Translations under genes and position numbers: made by a program | Assembly: GCA_036268485.1 (NCBI GenBank) | Contig: DATAUC010000048.1 | Span: 62,001-126,000, forward strand | From: Bog-473 sp036268485 | GTDB taxonomy: Bacteria > Actinomycetota > Acidimicrobiia > Acidimicrobiales > RAAP-2 | Length of the DNA: 64,000 nucleotides | Direction: 5' to 3' | In this document: piece by piece, positions 33,725-43,110 of the stretch | Layout of the letters: each line of letters opens with the position of its first letter | Numbering within the stretch: position 1 is the stretch's first letter | The notes under the pieces: model-generated | What the model was told of the DNA's origin: nothing | The model's input: only the letters and a program-made list of their open reading frames with translations | The model's database searches: none

Positions 33725-34306
33725 ATGGAGTTGACCGAACGCTTTGACCGAGGGCTCCAGTTGGCCTCTGACCTGCATCGAAGCCAGAAGCGTAAGAGCA
33801 CGGAGATTCCCTACATCACGCATCTCATGGCCGTCGCATCGCTTGTGCTCGAGAACGGTGGCTCTGAAGACGAGGCCATCGCCGGCCTGCTGCACGATGC
33901 CGTGGAGGATCAGGGCGGCCCGGTCACGCTGGAGTTGATCCGATCCGAATTCGGCAACGAAATCGCCGACTATGTGCAGGCTCTCAGTGATACGGACCAG
34001 ACTCCGAAACCGCCGTGGCGGGCGCGCAAGGAGGCGTATCTGCTGCATCTTGAAGATGCCCCGGTAGCCGTGTTGCGCATATCCGCCGCCGACAAACTGC
34101 ACAACGCCCGGTCGATCGTTCGGGACTACCTTCTCATCGGCGAAGACCTGTGGAACCGATTCAGCGCGCCTAGCTCCGAACAGATTTGGTACTACCGTTC
34201 CCTCTCCGATGTTTTCCGTCGTCGCCTGGGCGGACCCTTGGCCTCCGAGCTGAGCCGTACGGTCGCCGATTTGGAATGGCTCATGGTGTCGCCCAGAATC
34301 GTGTAA
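33725..34306 (+). CDS. HD-domain phosphohydrolase (SpoT-like HD fold)
   Basis: 193 residues. His33 in YITHLM and His57-Asp58 in GLLHDAVED form the HD metal site. ISAADKLHNARSIV has the later Asp of the HD family. The order is that of the (p)ppGpp hydrolase domain of RelA/SpoT, but no synthetase or TGS domain is attached, so it resembles a MESH-like stand-alone hydrolase. Several such proteins act on other nucleotides. ATG 33725 has AAGGAG seven bases before it. Monocistronic between the ATPase and the MarR gene. Confidence 0.8.
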   Translation: MELTERFDRGLQLASDLHRSQKRKSTEIPYITHLMAVASLVLENGGSEDEAIAGLLHDAVEDQGGPVTLELIRSEFGNEIADYVQALSDTDQTPKPPWRARKEAYLLHLEDAPVAVLRISAADKLHNARSIVRDYLLIGEDLWNRFSAPSSEQIWYYRSLSDVFRRRLGGPLASELSRTVADLEWLMVSPRIV

Positions 34307-34364
34307 TTCGCCAGCCCTGATCCGTCTCCGTCCACACAACTGGGGCCAAATCGAGATGGTTCGG

Positions 34365-34384
34365 TTAGCGAACTAAACCGCTAA
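34365..34384. promoter_or_regulatory. MarR operator TTAGCG-N8-CGCTAA
   Basis: A perfect 6-bp inverted repeat with an 8-bp spacer, 11 bp before the GTG of the marR-like gene. It overlaps the expected core promoter, as is usual for autorepressed MarR-exporter operons. The flanking AT content is higher than in the surrounding genes. Confidence 0.6.
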
Positions 34385-34394
34385 TCTGGCTCCA

Positions 34395-34877
34395 GTGCCG
34401 CCAATCGACAATCCGACCTCCCCTCGCGGGATCGCCTCAGACGAACACATGAAGATCGAGGCCGTGCGCGCCCTGGCTCGTGCCTCCCGCATGCTGGTGG
34501 AGCGGGCCTCGAGCGAACTGAGCCCGGCCCACTACCGGGTGCTCTCGGCCGTGGCCGCCGGGGACGAGCGGGCATCTCGGGTGGCCACCCGGTTGGCGAT
34601 CGGCAAGCCCACCATCAGCGCCACCGTCGATGCGCTCTGCCAGCGGGGGCTTCTGGTCCGATCGGAAGTGGCCGGCGACCAACGGGCCGCCGCCCTGGCG
34701 CTCACCCCGGAGGGCGTCGCCCTCCTGTCTCGTGTTGAGCACGACATGATCGAACGTATCGATGACCTCGCTGCCCGGACACCGGACGCCGCGCAACTTC
34801 TGGAATCGCTTGTGCAGCTGGGTACGGCCATTGACGAGACCCAGGCCGAACGAATGGCCCAGCGGCGGAAGCCCTGA
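34395..34877 (+). CDS. MarR-family transcriptional regulator
   Basis: 160 residues. The winged helix-turn-helix has LSPAHYRVLSAVAAGDERASRVATRLAIGKPTISATVDALCQRGLLVRSEVAGDQRAAALALTPEG, with core IGKPTISATVDALCQRGLL, typical of MarR. The GTG start is 11 bp after the palindrome. Its stop overlaps the ATG of the exporter gene by 1 bp, so it almost certainly represses that exporter and itself. The ligand is likely a substrate of the pump. Not a toxin-antitoxin partner. Confidence 0.88.
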   Translation: MPPIDNPTSPRGIASDEHMKIEAVRALARASRMLVERASSELSPAHYRVLSAVAAGDERASRVATRLAIGKPTISATVDALCQRGLLVRSEVAGDQRAAALALTPEGVALLSRVEHDMIERIDDLAARTPDAAQLLESLVQLGTAIDETQAERMAQRRKP

Positions 34878-37800
34878 TGTCGACAGCCGAGACACAGCAG
34901 GCGGAAGCCTCAGGACAGACGGGCTGGGTCCGGCGCCTATGGGGCTACATGCTTCAGCACCGCACCGACGTGTTTCTCTCGCTGTCGGCGGCAGTCCTGG
35001 GTAGCGTCTGTCTGACGGTCGTGCCGCTGATTGAGCGGCAGATCGTTAACAACGTCATCATTCAGCACACGTCCTCTATTTGGCCGTGGCTCACCGCACT
35101 CATTGGCCTCTCCGCCGCCGGGTTCGGCTTCGCCTATCTCCGTCGCTACCGCGGCGGCCGGGTGGCTCTGCGGGTGCAGTTCGATCTGCGCAACGCCATG
35201 CATGACCACCTGCAGGTCATGGACTTCGACAACCTCGACCGGATGCCCACAGGTCAATTGGTGGCCCGAGCGAATTCGGACTCGACGCTGGTGCAGGGGC
35301 TCCTGGCCTTCTTCCCCATCATGAGCGGCAACATCCTGTTGATGCTCTTCTCGCTGGGCGTGATGATCTACCTCTCGCCCTTGCTGGCCGTGGTGAGCGT
35401 GATCATCGCCCCCAGCCTGCTCATCGTGTCGTACCGCATGCGGCGTCGGGTCTTCCCGGCCACCTGGGACGGCCAGCAGCGGGAAGGCGACGTGGCCCAG
35501 ATCGTCGATGAGGACGTCAACGGCGTGCGGGTGGTCAAGGCGTTCGGCCAGGAGCATCGCGAACTTGAGCGGGCCACCGCTGCTGCGCAAACGCTCTATG
35601 GGTCGCGCATGCGAGCCGTCCGCATTCAATCGCGCTACCAGCCCCTGCTTGAGGCGGTGCCCACCCTCGGCCAGGTGGCCATTCTGGCCTTTGGAGGATG
35701 GCTGGCTCTCCACCACGAGATCACGCTAGGCACGTTCCTGGCCTTCTCGACCTATGTGGTCCAACTCGTCTCGCCGGCCCGTCAGTTGGCCGGAGTGCTT
35801 ACCGTCGGCCAACAGGCGCGGGCAGGAATCGAGCGCATCTTCCAGCTGCTGGACATGGCGCCGGCCATCGCCGACGCTCCCGATGCCATCGAACTCGGGG
35901 AGTTGGCCGGGGAGATCACCTTCTCCGACGTCCATCTGTCCTACACCGAGGACGCCCCCGTGCTGCAAGGCATCGACCTGCACATCAAGGCGGGAGAGCG
36001 TGTGGCCCTGGTCGGTCCGAGCGGCAGCGGAAAGTCAACCGTGGCCATGCTCGTCTCCCGTTTCTACGACCCTGATTCGGGAGCCGTTCTGGTTGACGGC
36101 CACGACCTGCGAAACGTGACCCTGCAGTCTTTGCGCAGTCAGGTGGGCGTCGTCTTCGAGGACAGCTTCCTCTTCTCCGACACCGTGCGCTCCAACATCG
36201 CCTACGGCAATCCGCATGCCACCGACGAGGAAATTGAGGCCGCGGCGATGGTGGCCCAGGCGCACGAGTTCATCACCGCCCTGCCCCGGGGCTACGACAC
36301 CGTGGTGGGGGAGCGTGGCCTCACCTTGTCAGGCGGTCAGCGCCAGCGCATCGCCCTGGCCCGGGCCATCGTGTCGGATCCCCGCATCCTGATCCTCGAT
36401 GACGCCACCAGCGCCATCGACTCGAAGATCGAAGAAGCCATTCACCAAGGTCTGCGCGGCGTGATGGCGAACCGGACCACATTGCTGGTGGCCCATCGTC
36501 GCTCCACTTTGCATCTGGCCGATCGCATCGTGGTGCTGGTCGACGGTCGGATCGTCGAGCAGGGCACCCACGACGAACTGATGACCCGCAGTGCCGTCTA
36601 CCGCACTCTGCTCTCAGGCATTGAAGAGGAAAAGACCGAGAAAGTCGGCGACAGCATCGAAGCCCTGGCCGCTCTGGCAAGCAATGGAACCACGGCCTCG
36701 GCCTGGCAGGGCGGGACTGCTGCCAGCAATGGCCAAGCTGTCATGCGCACCATCGGTGCGCCGAGCATTGGTCCCGGCCTGGGCGGCGGAGGTGGCGGGG
36801 GTGGTGGATGGCGTCTCAATCTCGCCCCCACCCCCGAACTCCTGGCTCGCGTGGCTGCGCTGCCTCCTATTCGCGACGTGGCCAAGGTCGACCTCAACAA
36901 GGAGTCCCGCCACCAACGGGGCTTCAACCTGCCTCGGCTGCTTCAGGAGTTTCGCCGACCCCTGCTCTTCGGGTTGGTTCTGGTGGTGATCGATGCACTC
37001 GCCACACTGGCCGGCCCCATTCTGGTCAAGACCGGCATCGACAACGGGGTGCACAAGGGCTCGGTGAGCGTGCTCTTTGTGGCATCGGCCATCTTCCTCT
37101 TCATCACGTTGCTCGACCTGATTGACGAGATGGGCGAGACCTTTGTCACCGGTCGTGCGGCGGAACGGATCATGTTGTCGCTCCGCATTCGCATCTTCGC
37201 CCAGCTGCAGCGGCTCTCCCTGGACTACTACGAGCGTGAGATGGCCGGTCGGATCATGACCAGAATGACGACCGACGTCGACCAGTTCGAGTCGCTCATT
37301 GAGAACGGGCTCCTCTCGGCCTTGGTCTCCATGGTCACCTTCGTCGGCGTGGGGTGTGCGCTGGTCGTCATCAATCTCGAACTCGGCCTGTGTACCCTCT
37401 CCATCGTCATTCCCCTGGCCATCGCCACGGTCATCTTCCGCCGCCGGGCGACGGTGCTCTACGACCAGTCCCGTGAGCGGATCGCCATCGTCAACGCCGA
37501 CTTCCAGGAAAGCCTCTCGGGCGTCCGGGTGGCCCAGGCCTTTGTCCACCAGGTCGAGACCATCCAGCGCTTCCATCGATTGGGCCGTGAGTACCTCGAA
37601 TCGAGGGTGGCCGCCCAACGACTGGTGGCCAGCTACTTCCCCTTCGTGCAGTTCCTCTCCGGAGTGGCTGACGCCATCGTTCTGGGCGTCGGCGCCGGAC
37701 TGGTCGCCTCCGGTCATCTCACCTCGGGGGCGGTGATCGCTTTCATCTTGTACATCGATCTTTTCCTCTCACCCGTCCAGCAGCTCTCCCAGGTCTTCGA

Positions 37801-38755
37801 TTCGTGGCAGCAGACCCGGGTGTCGGTCGGTCGGATCTCCGAGCTCATGCAGTTGGAGACGCTGACGCCCCAGGCCGACCACCCGATCGAGCCCGGCCGA
37901 CTGCGAGGCGAGATCGTCATGGACAACGTCCGCTTCTCGTACCCGGCGGTCACCGGAAGGCCCGGCCTCAATGGGCCGGCCGAGCGCCGCGGTCCCAAGG
38001 ACCCGCGCTATTTGGTGGACGACGACGCAGCCGTCATCACACCTCCGGAAGCTCTGCGCGGGATCGACCTCCATATTGGAGCCGGAGAGACGGTGGCCCT
38101 GGTGGGGGAGACCGGGGCCGGGAAGTCGACGGTCATGAAGCTGCTGGCCCGCTTCTATGACCCCGACCTGGGGACGGTGCGGGTCGACGGCCACGACGTG
38201 GCGCAACTCGACCTCCTCGGCTTCCGGCGCCAGCTGGGTTACGTCCCGCAGGAGGGCTTCCTCTTCAGCGGCACCATCCGGGACAACATCGCCTACGGCC
38301 GGCCTGACGCGGGCGACGACGAAGTGGAACGGGCGGCTCGTGCGGTCGGCGCGCACGACTTCATTGCCGAACTGCCCGGTGGGTATCTCCACGAGCTGTC
38401 CGAGCGCGGTCGCTCACTGTCATCGGGCCAGCGACAGTTGATCGCCCTGGCCCGAGCCGAGCTGGTGGATCCGACGATCCTCTTGCTGGATGAAGCCACG
38501 TCCAACCTCGATCTGGTCACCGAAGCCCGGGTGGCGGCGGCCATGCAGCGGGTCTCGCACAACCGAACCACCATCGTGATTGCCCACCGCTTGCAGACGG
38601 CCAAGGTGGCCGATCGCATTGTCGTTCTACACAATGGCGGGGTGGCCGAGGTGGGATCGCATGACGAGTTGCGCGCACTGGGCGGTCGGTATGCCTCCAT
38701 GTGGGAGGCGTTCGAGCTGGTGGGCCAGGCCGGGGCCACACCGTCTGTCGCCTAG
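34877..38755 (+). CDS. Fused double ABC exporter (TMD-NBD-TMD-NBD)
   Basis: 1292 residues, about twice the usual half-exporter. Half 1: six membrane segments, then Walker A GPSGSGKST (near residue 378), signature LSGGQRQR (near 484) and Walker B ILILDDATSAID, where the catalytic Glu is Asp. Half 2: Walker A GETGAGKST (near 1075), signature LSSGQRQL (near 1181) and Walker B ILLLDEATSNLD with Glu. So one ATP site is degenerate and one consensus, as in heterodimeric exporters such as TM287/288, here joined by a Gly-rich linker near residues 635-650. It overlaps the marR stop. A multidrug or lipid exporter is likely. Confidence 0.92.
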   Translation: MSTAETQQAEASGQTGWVRRLWGYMLQHRTDVFLSLSAAVLGSVCLTVVPLIERQIVNNVIIQHTSSIWPWLTALIGLSAAGFGFAYLRRYRGGRVALRVQFDLRNAMHDHLQVMDFDNLDRMPTGQLVARANSDSTLVQGLLAFFPIMSGNILLMLFSLGVMIYLSPLLAVVSVIIAPSLLIVSYRMRRRVFPATWDGQQREGDVAQIVDEDVNGVRVVKAFGQEHRELERATAAAQTLYGSRMRAVRIQSRYQPLLEAVPTLGQVAILAFGGWLALHHEITLGTFLAFSTYVVQLVSPARQLAGVLTVGQQARAGIERIFQLLDMAPAIADAPDAIELGELAGEITFSDVHLSYTEDAPVLQGIDLHIKAGERVALVGPSGSGKSTVAMLVSRFYDPDSGAVLVDGHDLRNVTLQSLRSQVGVVFEDSFLFSDTVRSNIAYGNPHATDEEIEAAAMVAQAHEFITALPRGYDTVVGERGLTLSGGQRQRIALARAIVSDPRILILDDATSAIDSKIEEAIHQGLRGVMANRTTLLVAHRRSTLHLADRIVVLVDGRIVEQGTHDELMTRSAVYRTLLSGIEEEKTEKVGDSIEALAALASNGTTASAWQGGTAASNGQAVMRTIGAPSIGPGLGGGGGGGGGWRLNLAPTPELLARVAALPPIRDVAKVDLNKESRHQRGFNLPRLLQEFRRPLLFGLVLVVIDALATLAGPILVKTGIDNGVHKGSVSVLFVASAIFLFITLLDLIDEMGETFVTGRAAERIMLSLRIRIFAQLQRLSLDYYEREMAGRIMTRMTTDVDQFESLIENGLLSALVSMVTFVGVGCALVVINLELGLCTLSIVIPLAIATVIFRRRATVLYDQSRERIAIVNADFQESLSGVRVAQAFVHQVETIQRFHRLGREYLESRVAAQRLVASYFPFVQFLSGVADAIVLGVGAGLVASGHLTSGAVIAFILYIDLFLSPVQQLSQVFDSWQQTRVSVGRISELMQLETLTPQADHPIEPGRLRGEIVMDNVRFSYPAVTGRPGLNGPAERRGPKDPRYLVDDDAAVITPPEALRGIDLHIGAGETVALVGETGAGKSTVMKLLARFYDPDLGTVRVDGHDVAQLDLLGFRRQLGYVPQEGFLFSGTIRDNIAYGRPDAGDDEVERAARAVGAHDFIAELPGGYLHELSERGRSLSSGQRQLIALARAELVDPTILLLDEATSNLDLVTEARVAAAMQRVSHNRTTIVIAHRLQTAKVADRIVVLHNGGVAEVGSHDELRALGGRYASMWEAFELVGQAGATPSVA

Positions 38756-38792
38756 GGCCGAACGAAAGGTCGCTTCCAACGGGCACAATGTC

Positions 38793-41700
38793 GTGGTGGG
38801 CGCGCAGCAGACATTTGTCTTCACGGACATAGAAGATTCCACCGGGCGCGCCTCGCGACTGGGGGATAGTGCCTGGTCAGCATTGCTGGGGCAGCACAAT
38901 GAAGTCCTCACCGAGGTGGTGGCCAACTACGCCGGCCGAGAGGTCAAAAAGACCGGTGACGGTGCCATGTTGGTCTTCGACGACGCCGCGGTCGCCATCC
39001 TCTGCGTGCGCGATCTGCAATTCAGGTTCAATGAAATCGGCCTGCCCGTGCGGGCCGGGGTGCATTGCGGTGAGGCCATCGATGACGGCGACGGAGACTT
39101 CATCGGAATGCAGGTCCATGTGGCCGCCCGGGTTGGCGCGCTGGCGGCCGGGGGCGAGCTCCTGGTCTCGGCGGCGGCCCGCCACGAGGTTGGTGCCCAT
39201 CCCTCCATCCACTTCGGCCAGCCGCGCACGGTGCCGCTGCGCGGTGTGCCCGGACTGCATCGCCTTTACCCGGTTGTGGGAGAGCACTCCGCCGAGGAGA
39301 TGCAACGATCACCGCTGGTCGGTCGAGACGAGGAGTTGGGCATTCTCGAAGGTGCGGTCGATGCTGTGCGGCACGGTCGCGGCGGCTCGGTGCTCATCGC
39401 CGGGGAGCCCGGAGCTGGGAAGTCGCGCTTGGTCAAGGAACTGGAATGGTCTGTGTCGGCCGACGGCCACGTGGGCACCCATTGGGGGCATTGCTGGGAT
39501 CGGGAGGGTGCGCCGGCCTATCTGCCGTGGATGGAGATCATCCGCTCTCTGGTGGCGACCGGCGGCATCGGGTCGGACCACGCAGAATTGGTCCATATCG
39601 TCCCTGAATTGGCGACCGATCTCGGTCCGGCTCCGCGTCTCCCATCCGATCCCGAGGTAGCACGGAACAAACTGTTTGGCGCGGTCATTGACGTAATTCG
39701 ACAGACGTCGAGCCTGCAGCCGATCGCCATCATTCTTGAGGACCTGCATCGGGCCGATGCCACCTCGCTCGATCTCTTGCGCGCCGCCGCGGACGCACTC
39801 GGCACTAACCCCGTTCTCTTCGTGGCTACCGCCCGGGACACCGAGACGGAAGTCATGAGAGAGCTGCACGAGATCCTTGGTTTGGGCACCCTGGTCAAGC
39901 TCTCGCCTCTTGCCGCCGACGCGGTGGCCACGTACCTCGCCAATGAACTGGGCCATATCCCTGAAGAAGCGACAGTGCGGGCCGTGGTGGAGTTGACCGA
40001 GAGCAATGCGTTCAACCTCACGCAGATAGCCCCCCTCCTGCGCGGCAACGAACGGGCGGCACTGCCCGGCTCGGTTGGCGCATCCATCAGGAAGCGCCTC
40101 GAATCGCTGTCACCCGACGCCACGTGGATCCTCGAAGTGGCGGCCACGCTCGGCACCACCTTCTCCCTGGCCATGCTCGGCCCGAGCTCGGGCCTATCCG
40201 GCTCAGCGGCCATTACCGCACTCGATGAGGCAGCCAACGCCCGCCTGGTGCTCTGGGACAGCCCATCCGACACCGCCGCCTTCGCCCACCAGCTTCTCCA
40301 AAAGGCGATGTACGAGCGCATCCCCGCCGGTCGACGCGCCGTCCTGCATGGGCAGGTGGCCCGAACAATGGTGGCCAAAAAACATCCCGATGACCCGGTC
40401 GAGCAGGGGCTCACGGCCTTTCACTATGTCCAGGCCGTTCCGGCCGGCTTTGCGGCCGATGCCATCGACTCCTCCCGGCGCGCCGCCGAAATGGCCTCGG
40501 CCATGCACGCTCATAGAGAGGCGGCCCGGTACCTGCAGGATGCGCTCAATGTCTTTCCTGCGCTCGAGGGTGGCGAAGAACTCACACGGCTCGCCCTCAT
40601 CGCCGGCCTGGGTCACGCCGAGTTGGCCATCGGCAAGCGGGTCGACGGCTTCGAAACGTTGGACTCCATGATGGAACCCGCCATGGCCCTGGGCGCCGGA
40701 GACCTGGCGGCGCAAGCGCTTCTGAGTTGGCCAGCTGATTGGGTTCCTTCGGGAGCAATCAATGATCAGCTCTTTGACCGATTGCTGGCTCTGTTGCCGC
40801 CGGGCCATTCGAAGCGGCCGGTGCCGTTGGCGCTCAAGAGCATCCTGTGGCGCTATCGCGACAATCCCAACTGGAAGGTTGTGGCCGAGCAGGCCTGGGA
40901 CGAAGCGGTGGCGCTCCAAGACGATGCGGCCATGGCCGAAGTGCTGAGTCGGGTATCCGAAGTGGGACCGAAGGCCGAGATGGGGACCGCGCTGATCGAA
41001 CTGGGACAGAAGCTGGGCGATGAGGGCTACCTGGCGACCGGGTGGCGCGACCTGGGTCGGCGGCGACTTGAAGCCGGGGACGGAGCCGGAGCGGAGTCAG
41101 CCTTTGCAGAGCAATGCCGGCTGGCCGACGAAGTCGGGGCCCCCTTGCCGAAGGCGGACGCGCGGTGGCGGTTGGCTGGGCTGGCGATCAACCGGGGCGA
41201 CGTTGATTCGGCCACCGTCCTGATGGCTGAGGCGAACGATCTCGAGGAACTCGGACGTGACAAACGCCCTCGACTGGTGGGCATCGGGCTCCAGGTTCTG
41301 ATGGCCCGCAATGCCGGACGTATCGCCGACTTCGCCTTTTTGGCGTCAATGGACGCGCTCGTCGAGGGTCAATATGGCCTGGCCGCCGTCCGCTCATTGA
41401 TCGCACTGCTGGGACTGGCCGGGGGCTCCCCTGACCTGGCTCGCGCCCTCCTGAGCGATCCCCCCTCCCGTCCCTTCCTCGGTGGAGAACTCCATTGGCG
41501 ACTGGCTGCAGCCGGTACCGCCGACATGGCCCTCTGTCTGGCCGACGAGGACGGACTACGCACCACTCGGGCCGCACTGCGACAGGCGCCCAAACCGGTG
41601 GCAATGTTGCCTGGGAGCACTGCCCTCTACGCTCATTTCGACGAGATCATCGGTCGCGCCGACGTCGCCCTCGGGGATACGACCGAAGGCGTCGCCCGCT

Positions 41701-41873
41701 TGCAAAGTGCGCTCTCCTTTTACAAAGGACTCGATGCAGGGCCCCTGATGGAGCGGACGCAAGCCGTGCTCGACGTTGCCCTGTCGGCCGATCTCAGCCC
41801 AGATCTGGGCGAGCGAGCCACGGCCTTGGCGTTGGCAGCGTGGCTCCCGGCATTACCGGCAACCCCAACGTAG
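38793..41873 (+). CDS. Adenylate/guanylate cyclase-ATPase fusion (AAA/TPR)
   Basis: About 1026 residues. The N-terminal class III cyclase domain has FVFTDIEDST (first metal Asp), KKTGDGAMLVF (second Asp) and VHVAARVGALAAGGELLVS, where the transition-state Asn common in VNxAAR is His, so activity is not certain. Next is an AAA-type ATPase: Walker A GEPGAGKSRL and Walker B AIILEDLHRAD. The C-terminal half is Ala-rich helical repeats, TPR-like. GTG 38793 is chosen as the last start before the cyclase; no clear ribosome binding site is seen. Regulator type known in Actinobacteria; substrate unproven. Confidence 0.8.
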   Translation: MVGAQQTFVFTDIEDSTGRASRLGDSAWSALLGQHNEVLTEVVANYAGREVKKTGDGAMLVFDDAAVAILCVRDLQFRFNEIGLPVRAGVHCGEAIDDGDGDFIGMQVHVAARVGALAAGGELLVSAAARHEVGAHPSIHFGQPRTVPLRGVPGLHRLYPVVGEHSAEEMQRSPLVGRDEELGILEGAVDAVRHGRGGSVLIAGEPGAGKSRLVKELEWSVSADGHVGTHWGHCWDREGAPAYLPWMEIIRSLVATGGIGSDHAELVHIVPELATDLGPAPRLPSDPEVARNKLFGAVIDVIRQTSSLQPIAIILEDLHRADATSLDLLRAAADALGTNPVLFVATARDTETEVMRELHEILGLGTLVKLSPLAADAVATYLANELGHIPEEATVRAVVELTESNAFNLTQIAPLLRGNERAALPGSVGASIRKRLESLSPDATWILEVAATLGTTFSLAMLGPSSGLSGSAAITALDEAANARLVLWDSPSDTAAFAHQLLQKAMYERIPAGRRAVLHGQVARTMVAKKHPDDPVEQGLTAFHYVQAVPAGFAADAIDSSRRAAEMASAMHAHREAARYLQDALNVFPALEGGEELTRLALIAGLGHAELAIGKRVDGFETLDSMMEPAMALGAGDLAAQALLSWPADWVPSGAINDQLFDRLLALLPPGHSKRPVPLALKSILWRYRDNPNWKVVAEQAWDEAVALQDDAAMAEVLSRVSEVGPKAEMGTALIELGQKLGDEGYLATGWRDLGRRRLEAGDGAGAESAFAEQCRLADEVGAPLPKADARWRLAGLAINRGDVDSATVLMAEANDLEELGRDKRPRLVGIGLQVLMARNAGRIADFAFLASMDALVEGQYGLAAVRSLIALLGLAGGSPDLARALLSDPPSRPFLGGELHWRLAAAGTADMALCLADEDGLRTTRAALRQAPKPVAMLPGSTALYAHFDEIIGRADVALGDTTEGVARLQSALSFYKGLDAGPLMERTQAVLDVALSADLSPDLGERATALALAAWLPALPATPT

Positions 41874-41880
41874 CCAGCGC

Positions 41881-43110
41881 CTATTTGCGGGAGCTGGGTT
41901 TTCCCGACGATCCGCCGAAGGCCCGTGCCTCAGCGTCGGTGGTCAAGCGGCCATAGGCAGCCTTGAGGAGATCGGCGATATCTCGACCGCGCACGGTGAG
42001 TACGCCACGCGGCAGCTGTTGCAGGACGGCGGCTGGCACTTCGGCTGCCTTGGGCAGGCAGTGCACCTCGCGCAAGGCGGCTCCGCTCTGCCAGAAGGTC
42101 GAGGTCAAGGTGGACAAGGGCACTATCGGTGCGGCGGTCTCGCCGCCCTCGGTCGAGGCGACCGCATCAGGCTGCTGAGTGACCACCCCACGCCGGGCTT
42201 GGAGATCGGCCAACAGACCCTCGCGATCCCTGCCCCGGAATGCGAGGAGCAAGAAGGGATCCTGGTCGAAGGCCTCGGCCATCAGATAACAGACGGCTGC
42301 CGCGTGCTTGCAGGGGTTGGCCCAATCGGGACAGTTGCACTCGGTCACGAGTCGCGAGTCCCGCTCGGGAAAGAGCGCCACGCCAACTTCAGCGAACACG
42401 TCCTCAATCTCGTGCGGGAGTTCCCCCGCCAACAGCCGGGCCGCATAGCCCGCCTGGCCGGCCAGGATCTCGATGATGGCGTCCCACCGGGCCTCGCTCA
42501 CCGCCGGCATGGAGATCTGCACGGCATAGGGCTGCCGGCGCGACCCCTGTACCCGGGCGAGCGTCAAGCCCGATCCGATGCCCAGGTCGATGACCTGTCC
42601 CTGGCGGGCGTAGGTGGCACCCCGGCTCAGGCGACCACCCATGAGGAGTGATTCAACGGCCCGCAGAAACCGCCGCGACCACCAGGTCTCACCGATCGGC
42701 CCCCGTCGGCTCCGCAAGGCCAGACCATTGTCGACCGGTATCCGTTTGGAGGGGGTGAAGCGAGACCAATCCCGCCGCGACCGCCATTCTCCGGACTCGT
42801 CTTCTTCCCAAATCTCTTCGTCCGTGTCATCGAGGAGGAAGGTGTCGTCGTCATCGGAGTACACCGAGTTGTCTTCGTCTGCCCGTGATGCCGGTGGCGG
42901 CTCTTCGTCGTCGAGTTCGAGTGCGTCGAGCAGGAGCCCGCGCAGTCGGTTGAGTTCCGCTGCACTGGCGGCCGTCGGTTGCTTCTTGTGGCGTCGTCGT
43001 AGGGCCTGCACCTGATCGACCAACGACTGGAGATCGCCCACCGCGGCGGGTGAGGTGTGATTTCGAACCGTCCTCTCGGGCACGGCGGGCTTCTTGCTCC
43101 GTGGTCTCAT
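41881..43110 (-). CDS. SWIM zinc-finger protein (SNF2 partner)
   Basis: 409 residues. The SWIM finger CNCPDWANPCKH (CxCx6CxH) is near residue 246. The N-terminal 115 residues are acidic and low in complexity, with runs of Asp and Glu (DDDDTFLLDDTDEEIWEEDE). SWIM fingers bind DNA or protein. The ATG overlaps the SNF2 stop by 4 bp (ATGA), so the two are translated together. A longer frame reaching 43524 runs through the SNF2 C-terminus and is not the start. This pairing is widespread in bacteria. Confidence 0.85.
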   Translation of the reverse strand: MRPRSKKPAVPERTVRNHTSPAAVGDLQSLVDQVQALRRRHKKQPTAASAAELNRLRGLLLDALELDDEEPPPASRADEDNSVYSDDDDTFLLDDTDEEIWEEDESGEWRSRRDWSRFTPSKRIPVDNGLALRSRRGPIGETWWSRRFLRAVESLLMGGRLSRGATYARQGQVIDLGIGSGLTLARVQGSRRQPYAVQISMPAVSEARWDAIIEILAGQAGYAARLLAGELPHEIEDVFAEVGVALFPERDSRLVTECNCPDWANPCKHAAAVCYLMAEAFDQDPFLLLAFRGRDREGLLADLQARRGVVTQQPDAVASTEGGETAAPIVPLSTLTSTFWQSGAALREVHCLPKAAEVPAAVLQQLPRGVLTVRGRDIADLLKAAYGRLTTDAEARAFGGSSGKPSSRK

